Shown: positions 21,362 through 33,698, counted from the first letter of the stretch. The stretch is DNA of 64,000 nt from Chara braunii (GCA_003427395.1 BFEA01000163.1:780636-844635), one strand, 5' to 3'. Numbers and translations: made by a program. The notes: generated by a model not told the origin, from the letters alone.

Positions 21362-23115
21362 CTCATGTGCCCCCAAGTGAACCAAGATACCCCAAAGGCC
21401 AAATTCCACCACTAGGCCTCTCCGGTGGCACCTCACTTTTTTTTGGCAAAGTACATGCAGTCTGAGTGGTTGATATCAACTTGGACTGCCTCTTGGTCTC
21501 CTCAAGTTTTTTTTCCGTTTCTCAAATGTTGCCTCCTTGAGTTCAAATGCGTAAGGAGCAGCCTCATTTGAAAGAAAAAAACCTTACTGTATTTTTTTCT
21601 CGATTTTTGTTGTTCCTATCCCAATTTGGGTAGGCTGAGTTTTTTGTTTCATGTCTCAAATCAATCTCAGACTTCGATCTGGCTGAGATCCAAGGTCGGC
21701 ATAATTCTGAGCTACCCCTTAGTGGTCCTTGCTTTAATTTTGAGCCCCCATGCTCACTTCTTCAGATTTTTGTGCATATGACCTTCTTTTTGGGCCAAAT
21801 GCACAATTTCGGTATTTTTCTTTTCTTGTTTCTTTCAATTTTGGGCTGCCAACTAATTCCGGAGTTGACCGCTTGAGCCGGCCCCTAAAAAAACGGCCAT
21901 ATGCTCTCATCCATGACTCACAAAAAAAACGGTCTCCTTTTTGTTTTTTTATTCATTTTTGCCCTTTTAGATTTAAATATTATTGAGATAATGCTCCAAG
22001 GGCATTATCTCTGCAATCTGGATTGCCATCCACCAAATCTGGAGGGATAAGGTCATAGGAGGACCTGCCAGTCCCTACTGTGTCAGTCCCAATAGGCCTG
22101 CTCATTCTCCTCCACTTTTTTCTCTCCTTTTTGTCGCATTTTCCCTCATTTTTTCCCAATTTTTTCTCCTTTCTCTTTTATTTTTGTTGTGACAAGTATC
22201 AACCTGTTGTGGACTCTCTTTCTAGGCCTTAGAACCTTATTCAAGGTCAGGTTATTGCCCAGCAGTTGGCCGTTGCAACTCGGATTGCAATAATGAAGCC
22301 CCCATGCCTATGGGGGGCTCCCGTTTGCCTCCGTTTTCTTAATTTTGAGCCCCTTTGTGCTGCGATTTTTCCTTGGCAGCTTATTTTCTGCATAGAGCTC
22401 ATTGAGGCTCTATTTTCATGTGCCTTGCTAGTCCAAGATATCTCGGACTGCTGGGTAGTCCCTCCTTCACCCTTTTTCTCTCGTTTTTGCCTCCAAGCAC
22501 CCTCTCCTAGGCTCCTTTCAGTTTTGCACTTACAGTGGCTAATATTTATTACCGTCAAGATCTTGATCTTGACGACACTACTTGCTTACACACTCCTTTT
22601 TTGCTACCTTATGGTTCCCTTGGGACTACTCAAGTCCCCGTCATTCTCTCATGCCAGTTTCATTTTTTTGTCCTGGCGGTGGTCCCGCCGGCGCACGACC
22701 CAAATTTCAACTATTTTTATTTGGGTCCATTTAATCCCCAACATAATTCCCGGAGACGTCCCATTTTTATTTGGGGCTCCTCTTGTCCCCGTCAGCCCCA
22801 ATCCCTTCTTCCTACGAGCCTTAAGTGCCGCGAATATTCTAGGCCGCGAGATCCACCATGTTGTGACCCCCGTTTACCGTGTCTATATGTCCAAGTCAAG
22901 GATGTTATGTTTTGGTGTTTTGGGGGAGCCAAGACACTTTTTCTCTTGGCCTAGAAACCCCCATGTAGTCCGTTATTTCTCGGACTGCCATAATGGCATT
23001 TTTCCTAGTCACATGGTCCCACCACATACCTTAAACTGAAACAAAAAGAACTGGTCAACTCCCAAGTGCATCCAGAATCAATATTGGCTCCAGATGCATC
23101 TGAAATATGTGTTTT
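21362..23115 (+). repeat. Dispersed repeat, copy B
   Basis: Collinear with copy A (8037-9765) in the same orientation about 13.3 kb downstream. Shared sequence includes AAGTACATGCAGTCTGAGTGG, GGCTGAGATCCAAG, TGGGCTGCCAACT, AACGGCCATAT, GTCCCAATAGGCC and GGTCCCGCCGGCGCA. An imperfect form of the copy A palindrome is at 22430-22449. Open frames across it are not conserved in copy A, which argues against coding. Confidence 0.7.
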
Positions 23116-23269
23116 TACTCCCCCACGCAATCCGTTCTATCCCGGTTGCATGGGGCCTTGATTTTTCTTGATTTTTTCTGCAAAATCAAGAGAAAATCAA
23201 GATTCTTTGTAACCGCCCTATCCAGGGATGTACCTCCCCAAGTGATTGTTTTTTACGATTAAGGCATTT

Positions 23270-24010
23270 TTCTCTTTTCTTTTTCTTTTTTCTCATTTTT
23301 AGACAGTTGGGACATTTCAGTCCTTACTTGTGTCAGCCCTTACTGACGGCCAACTCACTCACTCCCTCTTACTCCTCTTGTCTTATTCGCTCACCTTTTT
23401 CATTTATTTTTTTTTCTTTTTTCTAGCGTGTTAAGTGTCAATTGATCGTTAAGGTCTTTTCTAGGCCCTTCTTCTTAGTTTTGGCCCTTCCTATGCCCAC
23501 GGTGCAGTCCGTTATTTCTCGGACTGCAACTGAGGTTTCTTCATGCCCATGGGAGCCTGCTTTTGTCTCTCTGGCCTTCAAACTATAGCCCCTTTGCTCT
23601 GATTTTCTCCCGAGAGCCTATTTTTCACATGGAGCCTCTCTAGGCTCCATTTTCTCCAAGGTAGCTAGTCCGATATTTTTCGGATTGCTGCCATGCCTCT
23701 TCCCTTGCTTTTCTTTTGCTTTCCTTTCTGTTTTGGCCTTCCCGTTCGCCTCCACTAATGCTTGCACTAGTAGTGTTAATATTATTGGTCGTCTAGATCT
23801 TGATCTCGATGGCACGTCTTGCTTTGAGCATCTTTCTCTCATGGTCCTTCATAAATTTGTCTTAGGACATCACAAGTCCCCGCCATTTATCCTGCACTAG
23901 TCCCCGACACTTGTCCTCTCGGTGGTCCCGCCGGCACACACATCAAATTTCAACTATTTTTACTTTGTCCCATATAGTCCCCGACACTTTTTCTTGCGGT
24001 GTCTCGGTTG
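23270..24010 (+). repeat. Dispersed repeat, copy C (partial)
   Basis: A third, shorter copy shares TTTTCTAGGCCC, the GCTAGTCCGATATTTTTCGG palindromic region, a GATCTTGATCTCGATGGCAC block and GGTGGTCCCGCCGGCACAC with the central part of copy B. It lies about 1.2 kb after the matching part of B, so the two look like a local duplication. At 23503-23528 TGCAGTCCG pairs perfectly with CGGACTGCA across 8 bases. Confidence 0.65.
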
Positions 24011-24575
24011 CTCTTGGCGCTTTCCTCCCCATGGCTACCCCATTGCTAGTCTCTTTCTATATCCCACGTGCGTCGGATTTTACGGTCGCGGCTCTTTACT
24101 TGGCTCATGGGCCTTTGGCCTTTCTTATGGCACACTTCCACTGGTCCCCCTTGGCCCCGTGTTCCGTTCTCACATGTCGGTGCCCCAACACTATTTTCTT
24201 GACCTCCTTGACTCCTTTCTTCCTGCGGCGCGCAACCCAGGGCATTATTTTTCTTGGCGGTCCTTCCTCTTTCGGGAAGAAGGGCCGTCTTTATTATTAT
24301 TTTGCGGCCCTTTGCCGCTTACTATTCTACTAATTTCTTCTTGGTCCACTGGTTCCAGCGGCCCAGGGCATTCGCTAGGCCCCTAGGTGCCGGCACTTAT
24401 GGCTTAGCCTTCCATCCTTCCTATCTCTCTTTCCTCTTGTTTCTCTACTGTGCACAATCCTTCCGTATACCACCTCTCAAAGGTCATGACTTATTTCGGG
24501 ACCCACCGGTCCCGACACCACCCGAGCCCCCTGAACCGTGATTTTTTCGGGAAGGGGTGGGGTGGGTGGTCTTAC
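24011..24575. other. No recognisable gene
   Basis: Pyrimidine-rich sequence between the third dispersed repeat copy and the Harbinger remnant. Open frames overlap in two phases and show no domain. Confidence 0.4.
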
Positions 24576-26345
24576 CTAGTTATCATCATCATCGTCGTCC
24601 CGCGACTCAAGTTCCGGATCCATCCCCACGCCGACTCTTAGCAGGTTGTGGATGACACACACAACACGAAACTGCAAAGACAACAACTTTACGTTCGGCT
24701 TATGTGCAAAAATATTTTCCACATACCTTTAACCGACGAAAGGCGCGGTCCACACACCCCTGGCATGTCTTCTGTTGCCCTTCGAAGAGCTCCATGTTAG
24801 TCTTTGCTACCTGCTGGCTTCCGTAAGGGACTACGATCCACGGTAGATTCTGGTACCCGTTGTCACCGAGGATGTAGTCTTTTGTCGTCACACCCCTTTG
24901 TTCATCACATTTCAGATCCCAGACAGAATTTCCAGTCATATGTGTCCTGGTGAATGATTCCACCTGATTGTGTTGAAAATGGGTGACAGATGCATTAGGT
25001 GGTTGTAGACCATGATGAACCTCGTGTCTGCTCAAGTATTTGGCATAATCGGACACACAACAACGTTAGGTAGGAGCACAGTGCGCGGATACTCATTGGA
25101 TGCGTGGACTTCCCAGCCACCAACGGTCGCATCAACTTAAGTGATGCCTCCAATTGGGTGACCATAGGCATCGACAGGGTGTAGAGCGCAACGGTCCCAC
25201 ACGGGGAACCTCCTGCCATGTAACGCACGATTTTGGCAGTTTAGGACGCAAAGCGTTTTGAAACATTGCCGCTTCGCCCAAGTGCGTCAGCCATGCCTGT
25301 CGCAAACCCCTGCAACAAGATAGGATTACTCGAGGTACAACTTACTTGCACCTATGGAAGTTGTCACCATCCCTTAGGTGGGCGTATCCTTGTCGAGCTA
25401 CAGACCCACATATGAGAGCATTTATGTGCAGTCGAAGAGGTGGATCAGTTGAGGGCGTTTCTTGTTCACTGTAGCATAGGGGGTGTATGAGGTCAACTCC
25501 TTAATCAAATTTGTGCGCGAATCGATACTTGGGGCGTTGATCTCCTAAGTGTGACCCTATGTCAGTCGACTAGGATGATCAATTTAACCACTTCATACAC
25601 TTCTCAAATAAAACTTAAGTCCATATGCAAATTGCGCCTAGTCTTTTTTTTTCAACCCATAATTTTTTCTATACTTCAACAGGAAAGCGACGAGTACGAA
25701 ACTTGTACAAGTAACGCAGCGACGTGAGCCTCATTATATCGAATAGCCATGCATGAATACGTGAGCAGTCACAATCATGGTGTACCATGTGGTGCCCATA
25801 ACCACACGGTCTTCAATGGTTTCAAGGGTCGCTGAGACACTTTAGTGTCGATTGAGATGCAACTTGAGGTGTTGTTCCTCTAATGTTAGATAATTGCGGA
25901 TGCGATTGCGCGTCCTACCTTTTTCTGCACCCTGCGCAGAAGAGTGGTAGAGGTCTCTTTAATAGCAAGAAGTGTTGTGATATGCGACATCTCGACCTTC
26001 CTGTCTATAACATACACATCCCACCAAACAACTCCCAATACGAAATCTAAATTGTTACGTACACATGAACGTGCAGATTATTGTAGGTCTTGCGAGTAAG
26101 TGTGCATGCATGAGCCATTGATTATAACGGCCCCGCAAATCAAATTAGTTGAATCGCTTAGACGTAAGGTTGAATGGCATCAGAGAAATCACTCTCACAA
26201 TCATGAGTGCGGCTCGTTCATCAACTTTACAATAATCATAATAATCATCATGCCTTGAAATTCAATGTCGTCATGCATACATGCACTCACATAAAACCAG
26301 TAGCCGCTTGTCACGCACCAACGGGGTCAACTCTACCATTATCTG
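24576..26345 (-). pseudogene. PIF/Harbinger (HARBI1-type) transposase remnant, left copy
   Basis: Read on the minus strand, the 3' part contains YILGDNGYQNLPWIVVPYGS, then DRAFRRLK, and in the next frame HKPNVKLLSLQFRVVCVIHN, followed by an acidic DDDDDDN end with a stop at 24578-24576. This is the DDE_Tnp_4 pattern: D before GY..LPW..VPY, then the (V/D)RAF..LK segment and a VIHNLL end. A one-base shift near 24720 (an AT-rich stretch) separates the last two pieces; a 50-bp GTATGT...TTTGCAG intron is a weaker alternative. Upstream parts (about 26100-25300) keep fragments such as TTLLAIKETSTTLLRRVQKK but have many stops. The transposase would have cut and pasted the element by DDE chemistry. 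This copy is inactive. Confidence 0.75.
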
Positions 26346-26834
26346 TGACTCACATCCTGCCTTATGCACACAACCCCCAACCATTTTTCACCATCTCGCA
26401 ACAAAGATGCTCGGTCTTTAGAAAAAAAATGACCTTTAGAAAGAAGTTTGGGTGAAAGTTCTAAGAAATATATAAAACTCATGGGGCTAAGGCATTAGGT
26501 TGAGATGCAAAGGCAAGTAAAGTTGTATTATAAGCCGACTTGTTATCAAATGATGACAGGAGATGGGTGATTTTTGATGGATCGGGTCGAAACTAATCGA
26601 TCCTTCAATTAAATGCAAACTTGAATTACAACATAGGTTCAAAGGTCATTTCAAAAATAAATACTCCTCTACTAATTTTCTTCCCACCTTTCTTTTATCG
26701 CCACCAGAGATTGTTGAAGATTTCGGCAGCAAGGAAGTATCATGAAGGCCACCTCTAGCTTTGACGACCGAGTAAGTGTTAGAAGCTAATAAATCAAATT
26801 TTAATTGTAAGAGTGATTTCTCTTATGTCACTTA
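26346..26834. other. Spacer between the inverted Harbinger copies
   Basis: AT-rich, not shared by the two arms, and with no gene. It is the centre of the inverted repeat. Confidence 0.6.
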
Positions 26835-28330
26835 ACCTTATGCGAACGCATGTATGCGTGGAGGCATTGAATTTTAAGGCGTGATGATTGTTATGATTGT
26901 TGTAATGTTGATGGATGAGCTGCAATTATTACTATGAGAGTGATTTCTCTAATGTCACTCAACCTCATGTTTAAGCAATTCAACCAATTTGATTTGCGTG
27001 ACCGTTATAACCAAGAGCTCACGCATGCACGCTTACGTGCAAGACCCACAATAAGTCGTACGTATGTATATACGTAAAAAAAATATATTCCTTGTTGGAG
27101 TTGTTTGGTGGGATATGAACTTTATAGACAAGAAGGTCGAGGTGTCGCAGATCCTCTCGCGGTTATTGGTTTTATGTGTCACTGAGCGCATGTATGTGTG
27201 GAGGTATTAAATTTTAAGGCGTGATGATTATGATGATTGTTGTAATGTTGATCAACGAGTTGCAGTTATTACTGTGGGAGTGATTTGTCTGATGTTACTT
27301 ATGTTTAAGCAATTCAACCAATTTGATTTGCAAGATCGTTATGGTCAAAAGCTCACACGTGCACACTTACGAGAGAGACGTACGATAAGTCGCACATTCA
27401 TGTATACGTAACAATTTAGATTCTTTGTTGAAGTTGCGGATGTTCTAGATAAGAAGGTCAATATGTCGTAGATTGCAGCACGCGACTTCTTGCTAGTAGA
27501 GTGACCCCTACCACTCTCCTGCGCAGGGTGCAGAAGAGGGTAGAACACGCAATTGCATCCGCGATTGACTACGCAAGAGGAATAACCCCTCAAGTCGTGT
27601 GTCAACCGATGCTTGAGTGTCGAAAGCGACCCTCGAAATCATTGAGGGTCGCGCGGTCATGAACACTAAAAAGTACACCATCATTATGATTGCTCATGTA
27701 TTCATGCATGGTTAGTTGATACGATGAGGCTCATGCAGTTGCGTTATTTATATAAGTTTTGCGTGCACCGCTTGCCGGTTCAGGTACATAAAGAACTATG
27801 GGTTGAAAAGAAAAAAAAAATTAGCCACGTTTAGCACTTGCACTGAAGTTTTCTTTGGGAAGTGTATCGAGTAGTTAGACTGATTGTCATGGTCGACCGG
27901 CGTAAGGTTGCGTTTTGTCGTGCACATGTTAGATTCAGGCGTTGACTGCATGTACCCCCTATGCTATAGCAAACGAGAAACACCCTCGACTGATCCACCT
28001 CTTTGACTGCACATAAAAACCCTCGTACGTGGGCCAGTAGCTTGGCGGGGATACGCCCACCTAAGGGATGGTGATAGCTCTCATAAATGCAAGTACGTTG
28101 TACCCCGCGTGACCCTATCATGTCGTAGGGGTTCGTGAGAGGTTTGGCTAGCCTTAGCGCACTTGGCCGGAGCAGGAGTGCTCCAAAATGCTTTGCATAC
28201 TAAACTGTCAAAATTCTGCGTGACAAGGTCGGGAGGGTCCCCGTGAGGGACCGTTGAGCTCGATAAAGGTGTGTGCCCGTCCCGAGGCCCAGTCTTGTGT
28301 AACGAACGACACATCGTGGTTCTCATTCGA
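26835..28330 (+). pseudogene. PIF/Harbinger remnant, right copy, inverted to the left copy
   Basis: The plus strand matches the minus strand of 24990-26345 over nearly its whole length. Landmarks are CAATT.GATTTGCG, GAAGGTCGA.(G/A)TGTCGCA, CTGCGCAGGGTGCAGAA, the CCCCCTATGCTA block, GATCCACCTCTT.GACTGCAC, and GGATACGCCCACCTAAGGGATGG. The conserved C-terminal DDE part of the left copy is missing after about 28265, so this copy is 3'-truncated. A segment of about 343 bp is tandemly duplicated inside it (26843-27180 and 27185-27530), both carrying GTATG.GTGGAGG.ATT.AATTTTAAGGC. No frame stays open. Confidence 0.7.
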
Positions 28331-28344
28331 CTTGCCTCCTACGT

Positions 28345-28545
28345 AATTCCGCTAATGCTGCCACGTGACGTCAACTTGTCCTTCAAGGCTTGAAGATGCG
28401 AAGGGATGTGTGTGTTGTGTTGTCCTTCATGTACACCAACTATGATTCCACTAGTGTTGCTGCATGACGTCAACTTGTTTGGTAAGGCTTGAAGATGTTG
28501 AGGGATGCATGCATTGTGTTGTCTTCCATGTACACCAACGCTGAC
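28345..28545 (+). repeat. Tandem duplication, unit about 105 bp
   Basis: TGACGTCAACTTGT followed by AAGGCTTGAAGATG.(C/T)GA.GGGATG and then GTTGTC(C/T)TCCATGTACACCAAC occurs at 28365-28440 and again at 28467-28542. The minus-strand frame across it (28671-28339) is open for 110 codons with two repeats of GVH.(G/E).QHN.(C/H)IP.HLQAL. I recognise no family and regard coding as unproven. Confidence 0.65.
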
Positions 28546-28559
28546 TGTTGTCATCCTCA

Positions 28560-29590
28560 TGCACATACTAAGCTCTAAACATGTGTCGGGGTCGATAGAT
28601 CCTGGCGGCCCATAGTACGCCTTCCTGCCTGCATGTTGGTCATCGCCAATTGAAATGGGAAGGAACTCCATCGCCTAGCTAGAACGCCGACTGTGACAAC
28701 GACCACATGCGCGTTGGACTGGGAGAACTTGGTGGGCAAAGCAGAACACACATCCACACACGAGGAGATAAATCAAGTATGTGGTTGTCCATGAACAGGG
28801 CAGTAACACGATAGCAGGAGCGGAAAGCATAGTGCCACTCAAAATCAGTAAACGTGGAGCAGCATGAGGGCACTACAAATGCATGTCCCTTTCCTGCCCC
28901 ACACCCAACACCGTGACCAATGGTGCATGAGAGAAGCAACAAACCCGCCTTCTCACACCAAATTGAAAAACTTCACCGCCGTCATGTTATTTTATGTCCC
29001 TCGCCGATCTTACATGCAGTCCGAGTTCACCCATCTCACCACCCCCCCTTCCAATCGCCACACTCACACGCAGCGAATGCAAGCGACACTTGGCCTCCAT
29101 CCGTGAGCTCACCACCCACCACACGCATCCTTAGCAACCCGTAGGCGTCCGGTGAATTTTCACAGAAATTACAAGTGATTAAAAAGTTGTTATGGTAATC
29201 TGCCGAATGGTTGGTTCGGCCGAGCATATGGTCGCTTTATCTGGATGATACTATACATAATACGATGATCGGACCGCAACTCTCCACCATGCTCAACTGC
29301 GAGCGGTGTGGTCACTTCCACCATGTGCATAAAGCGACGGAAGTGAGTCCCCGCCGGATATGTGTGTACCGATGCCCAACCACCCCCTGCTCCCCTCCGA
29401 ATGCCACCACAGGATGCGCCCGCCCATTCCGCCAACTCCTGCCGCTCGGTCCTTGCCAACCGGTAGAACCAGGGCCCAGTATGCCAGTAGGGGGACCCAG
29501 ATTATCATAAACCCACTCAAATTTCACGAGTATTTCGAAAGCGCTAGCCGGCAACGCCAGTTTGCGTTCTTCGCCCAGACCCAGGTCCGA
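28560..29590. other. No convincing gene over about 1 kb
   Basis: Short overlapping open frames on both strands with no domain. This is the flank into which the LINE tail at 29710 was inserted. Confidence 0.4.
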
Positions 29591-29599
29591 ACAACGGCG

Positions 29600-29638
29600 C
29601 CGTTTCAAGGGTGGGAGAGAGCACCCTTGAAAAAACGG
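29600..29638. other. Strong inverted repeat (hairpin)
   Basis: CCGTTT-CAAGGGTG (29600-29613) pairs with CACCCTTG-AAAAAACGG (29622-29638) around an 8-base GGAGAGAG loop. The stem is about 14 pairs, interrupted only by surplus A. It lies 70 bp from the LINE poly(A) tail, outside the element. A terminator-like or structured RNA role is speculative. Confidence 0.75.
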
Positions 29639-29732
29639 TCGTCCCAGGGGCCACTCGTGAAAGTTTCAGCGTGCAATAAAAAATCTCTATCTGACAACTC
29701 GCCAAAATCGTTTTTTTTTTTTTTTTTTTTTT

Positions 29733-30456
29733 AAAACGAAGCATACACGAGGTCGGGGTCCTTACAGTCTACCCGGAGTGAACCAAAAGGTCTGGGAGCT
29801 TTACCCAGCTTCGCTTTTTACGAGACCCAAAACGGGACCCGAGTAACCCAATCCACAACAACCAATCCAATTCTATCTAGCAACTACAGATTCAAAGTCA
29901 TATCAAACCAAACCTGGACCAAGCATGTAGCCTATACCTACCTATCAAACAAAGAACACACTTAGCAAAAGCGATCAATATAGAAAATTTTGTAGCGCAC
30001 TCATCTATCGCTGCAGTATCTCAACCTCTGAAAATACGGCCTACACCAGCGGCCTACACTTTCTCTTCTCATTCCCGAAGCCACTCCGCAATTTGCAACT
30101 TACCTTTTGCGGAGATCGTTACAAAGTTGGTAGTTTCAGACCATGTCTGGGAAAACCAGTAGCGGTTTTTCCTTGCCTGCAACCGAGCAGCTTGCCAGTC
30201 ACTCTGGATTGTCCTTCTTATGAGCACTTTTACAGCAGCAGATAGTTCCTGAAAGGATGTAGCCTCCTTCTTGAATGTTGTGCTTATTTCGGGCTAAGCC
30301 TTTCCACAACACTTCCATTATAGCTCCTCTACAGGCCAGAGCTATATACGCCAGACCCGTAGAGAATTCTTGTGCAGAATTCATTACACCATAAAACATT
30401 CATTCTTGAGACCATGGAAACTGGTCCTCCCATAATGATTTCCACGTTTCCTTCCA
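29733..30456 (-). other. LINE 3' UTR with conserved tail motif
   Basis: Next to the poly(A) tail, the plus strand reads GAGGTCGGGGTCCTTACAG then CTACCCGGAGTGAACC. The same arrangement follows the T runs at 39955 and 40157, so it is a family 3'-end signature, possibly the stem recognised by the LINE RT. Confidence 0.6.
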
Positions 30457-31383
30457 CTATTCCCACACCTTGAAGGAGAAACGACAGTACAACCATACAT
30501 GAGAGGTGGTTTCCCAACCACAACTATATCGAGCACATTGTTCACTAATCTCCATGCCCCTAGCTGCCAACCATACTGCAGACGGTGTTACCAGTAATGA
30601 CTGCAACCAAGCCAACCCTGCCTGCTTTTGAGATATCATCAACTTTAACCATTTCTACATACAAAATAAATCCAAGTTACCCAGTGCAAACCCAGGCTCC
30701 TTAATAAGTCTCTCAATAGCCGTAGATACCAGTTGTTTCTTACCTAGTGCTCTTAAAATTTGAACACCCACTTTTGGTTTATAATTTATCACTGGTACGG
30801 AGGACCCCGGGCCCAAAGTATCCTTCCAGCCATACATCAGAGGCTCGATCTGGAGGTTTGAGGCATCTTCCAGTACAAGGGTGGCAACCTCTTTCCCCTT
30901 CAGAGAACTGAGCCAGACTCGACATTCTGTAAAACCCACTATTGAGGGAACGATCCTATTCTCTATTATGGTCAACGGCAGGGGTGTGGAGACTCGTTCC
31001 TTCCGTCTCCAAGTCTGCACTATGATCCCTTGTGTCAGCTAAGGGCCCACAACTCTTAGGACCAACTGAGTGTGATCAGGGTCTATAAGTCAAGTCCCTT
31101 GATTGTGCTCTAGTGTGGTTGGCAGCATTGAAACCCAATAAGAAGGAATACCCTCTTTAATCTGTCTATCGTTTTCTTCAACGTTCCGTAGCCTAGAGAG
31201 TTTCTTCTTCAAGTCCACCATGGGCAGCCAGTCTTCAGACTCCCCGTCCCAAATATGTTTGATCTGTATCACACCTTTTTCAATCCATACATTTTCGAAA
31301 GAACCACAGTTTCTACCCGTTTTAAACCATGTACCCCCTGGTGAAATAATGGAGGGGTTCTCAAACAAGATCTGATTCGGCAC
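30457..31383 (-). pseudogene. LINE ORF2, C-terminal region with zf-RVT zinc-binding domain
   Basis: 31383-31090 and 31020-30655 encode the typical post-RT region (WFKTGRNCGSFENVWIE; YKPKVGVQILRALGKK). 30642-30457 has the zinc-binding pattern C.RYSCGWETTSHVWLYC with a terminal KVWE. The same region in the second LINE at 40860-41346 aligns by eye (SLLVTPSAV versus SLLATPSAV). Confidence 0.75.
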
Positions 31384-31647
31384 TTCCTCTCTTGTTTCCA
31401 GTGACCTGAGGGTCTGTGGAAAAAAATTATGTCAGGCATAGAAAATGCTTCGCCAAAGCCTGGACTGTGGTCTCCTAGCAATGAAGGAAGGAATGAGGCA
31501 ACACAACCACACATTTGCTGGTCTATGCAACCCCCATTCGTTTGCCAATATATATCCCGCTAGACAAGTCGATAGCTTAGAGCGTGCACCAAAAAGTGTC
31601 GTTGTCACTCATTTGCACAATAAAGCCAAGTTTTGTTGCACTAGGTC

Positions 31648-32870
31648 TTAAATTCCCAGACCCCCTTGTACTCGTGACTGGGCAAATGTCTGCCAAGCCA
31701 CCTTCCAGATGAAGCCTTGCTGGGTTTCTAAAGCTGGTTTCCACAGATAGCGAGTTGCATCTCTCTTAATACGTGAATACACCTTTTCCCCTAAAAGATG
31801 AACTGAAAGAGGAAACCATAGAAGAGAAAAAGTCGTTGCGGAGATCACCAGAGCTCTACCAAAAAGCGATAGTTTGAAGTTACGTTTCCATCCTGCAATC
31901 CAAGCAGCCGCATTGTCGGCAAGTAGAGAGTCTTGTATTGTAGAGCAATCAGTCAACGACACCTGGACCCCCAAGAAACGATAAAAAGAGTTGGTTGAAA
32001 CTTGTTTCAAGCCCAAGTCCACGGTCAACACTCAAGAGGGGGGGAGGTAATAAACAAATTTATCCCAATTAATGGAACTTCTGATAAGTCACAATAAGTA
32101 TCTATAACCTTCCGTAACCGATTTAATGCTACTGGTTATTGTCACATGCTACTGTCAGATCGTCTGCGATGGCCACCACTTTCCACTCTAGGTCAGGGGG
32201 GAGTTTTAGCTCTGTGATATCGAGGGTGCTCGTAATATTGTCAAGTAAGACTTCCAATTGTAGGACAAAGAGTAGGTGGGCCAACGGGCACCCTTGTCTT
32301 AAAGACCATGATAGATGAAACTCTTCTGAAAGTCTCTAATTAACCAAAACAACTGAACTTGTCCCCTCATAGCTCGCGCTAACCCAGGTGCAGAAACCAG
32401 GGCCAAAGCCCAAGTATTTAAGGGTGGTATTAAAAAACGTTTATCCCACCTTGTCATATGCCTTCTTTATATCAAGAAGATGGACTGCGACATTTTTTTT
32501 TTCTTTTTTTGCAATCACCTCCAGAGCCTGAATGATTGCTGTTATATTTTTGAATATGGAGCGACCCTTAATAAAGGTTCCTTGTTCCCATTCTATCAAG
32601 TCCGGCAAAAGTCTGGCTAGTCGCAGGGCTAGTGTTTTAGCAAACAATTTATAAGTGACATTAAGCACTGAGATCGGGCGTCAGTTGCGTACACCTCTTT
32701 TGTCGCCCTTCTTGTACATTAAAGAGATCATCCCCTTGGTGAAGCCTGTTGGAAAGCGCCCTGACTGGAAGGCCTGGTTGTAAACTTCACACAAAAACGG
32801 GGCAAAGGACCCTCAGGCAACTAGAAAAAGCTCAATAGGTCAGTCATATAGCCCTGGGCACTTCCCCTTA
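31648..32870 (-). pseudogene. LINE ORF2, reverse transcriptase domain
   Basis: The RT blocks occur in order on the minus strand: RPISVLNVTYKLFAKTL (about 32680), QGTFIKGRSIFKNI (about 32590), HLLDIKKAYDKV (about 32460, block A with Asp), LRQGCPLAHLL (about 32310), AIADDLTVA (32175-32150, the catalytic YADD box as IADD), and after a break FLGVQVS and WKRNFKLSLFGRALVIS (31980-31850), the thumb. Stops and shifts fall between blocks. RVT_1 family of plant L1-type LINEs. Confidence 0.85.
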
Positions 32871-32879
32871 GCCATAGCC

Positions 32880-33519
32880 CTAGCTACAACTAGTAGTTCG
32901 TTTTCTTTCATTGGTCCGTCTAACTCTGCCACAATGGATTGTGAGATAGTCCTTCGCGAAAAATTCCAAAAGGGTGAGATTCGTGTCATATCTAGCCCAG
33001 GGGGGTCCAGTGGTCTTTTGGAAGTGACAATATCCCTGAAATAGTCTTAGAGCATAACTACACATTTCTATTGTGTCAACAACTATTGGTGCAGTAGCAT
33101 TGAAGGGGTGAGAAAGTTCCCTAATTAGGGGTCTGGATTGGTTGTGCAATAAAAAACGGAAAGTTAATTTGGTCATTCTGTCGTACCCAATAATACCTCT
33201 AAGGTTTAAGAACTCTAACCATTCTCCTTGTTTATGAATTTCTAAGGCCTCCGGCTGGGTCAAGGCTTCCTTTCTTTTGGTTGACCAATAGTTATCGATT
33301 ATCCGATAATGGGTTTCTCCCGATCTTATTTTCTGCTTTAGAAATTAATTTTATGTGAGAGGTTTCTTTACACTTTTTATTGGCTACTTTCATTCTTGAA
33401 AAGGTAATAAGGGTCTGCCTTATAATGGCAATACCCGTGTCTGACCATTGGAATTGGTTTGCAAAAAGGTGCTTGGCAAGTGGCCATTTGGCCATATGTG
33501 CATTGATCCAATCTAGCAC
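32880..33519 (-). pseudogene. LINE ORF2, linker between endonuclease and RT
   Basis: Two frames (33519-33292 with LDWINAHMAKWPLAKHLFAN; 33263-32880 with KQGEWLEFLNLRGIIGYDRM) fill the region normally occupied by the EN-RT linker. They are in different phases, showing at least one indel. Confidence 0.6.
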
Positions 33520-33698
33520 CCCTGGATCCTTTCACAAGTTAATGTTTAACCTGAAAGAGGGGGGATACCATTCTACCTTGTCTCTGGTAGGATATCCAAC
33601 ATGACTGGGTGGTGGTCTGAGATAGAACTCGGGACCACGTCACACCACATACTGCGGTCCCAATGAGCCCCCCTGACTAGAAAAAAGTCTAGTCTTTT

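Noticed and set aside
22266-23039. 257-codon ORF in dispersed repeat copy B
   Set aside because: The matching part of copy A is not open in the same frame, so it is a chance frame in pyrimidine-rich DNA.
8037-23115. Copies A and B of the dispersed repeat as the two LTRs of a 15 kb element
   Set aside because: No PBS after copy A, no gag or pol between them, strong divergence, and a third copy directly after B.
24680-24740. A 50-bp intron (GTATGT...TTTGCAG) in the Harbinger transposase
   Set aside because: Removing it deletes the HKPNVKLLSLQ segment that transposases of this type need between RAF..LK and VIHN; a one-base shift explains the data better.
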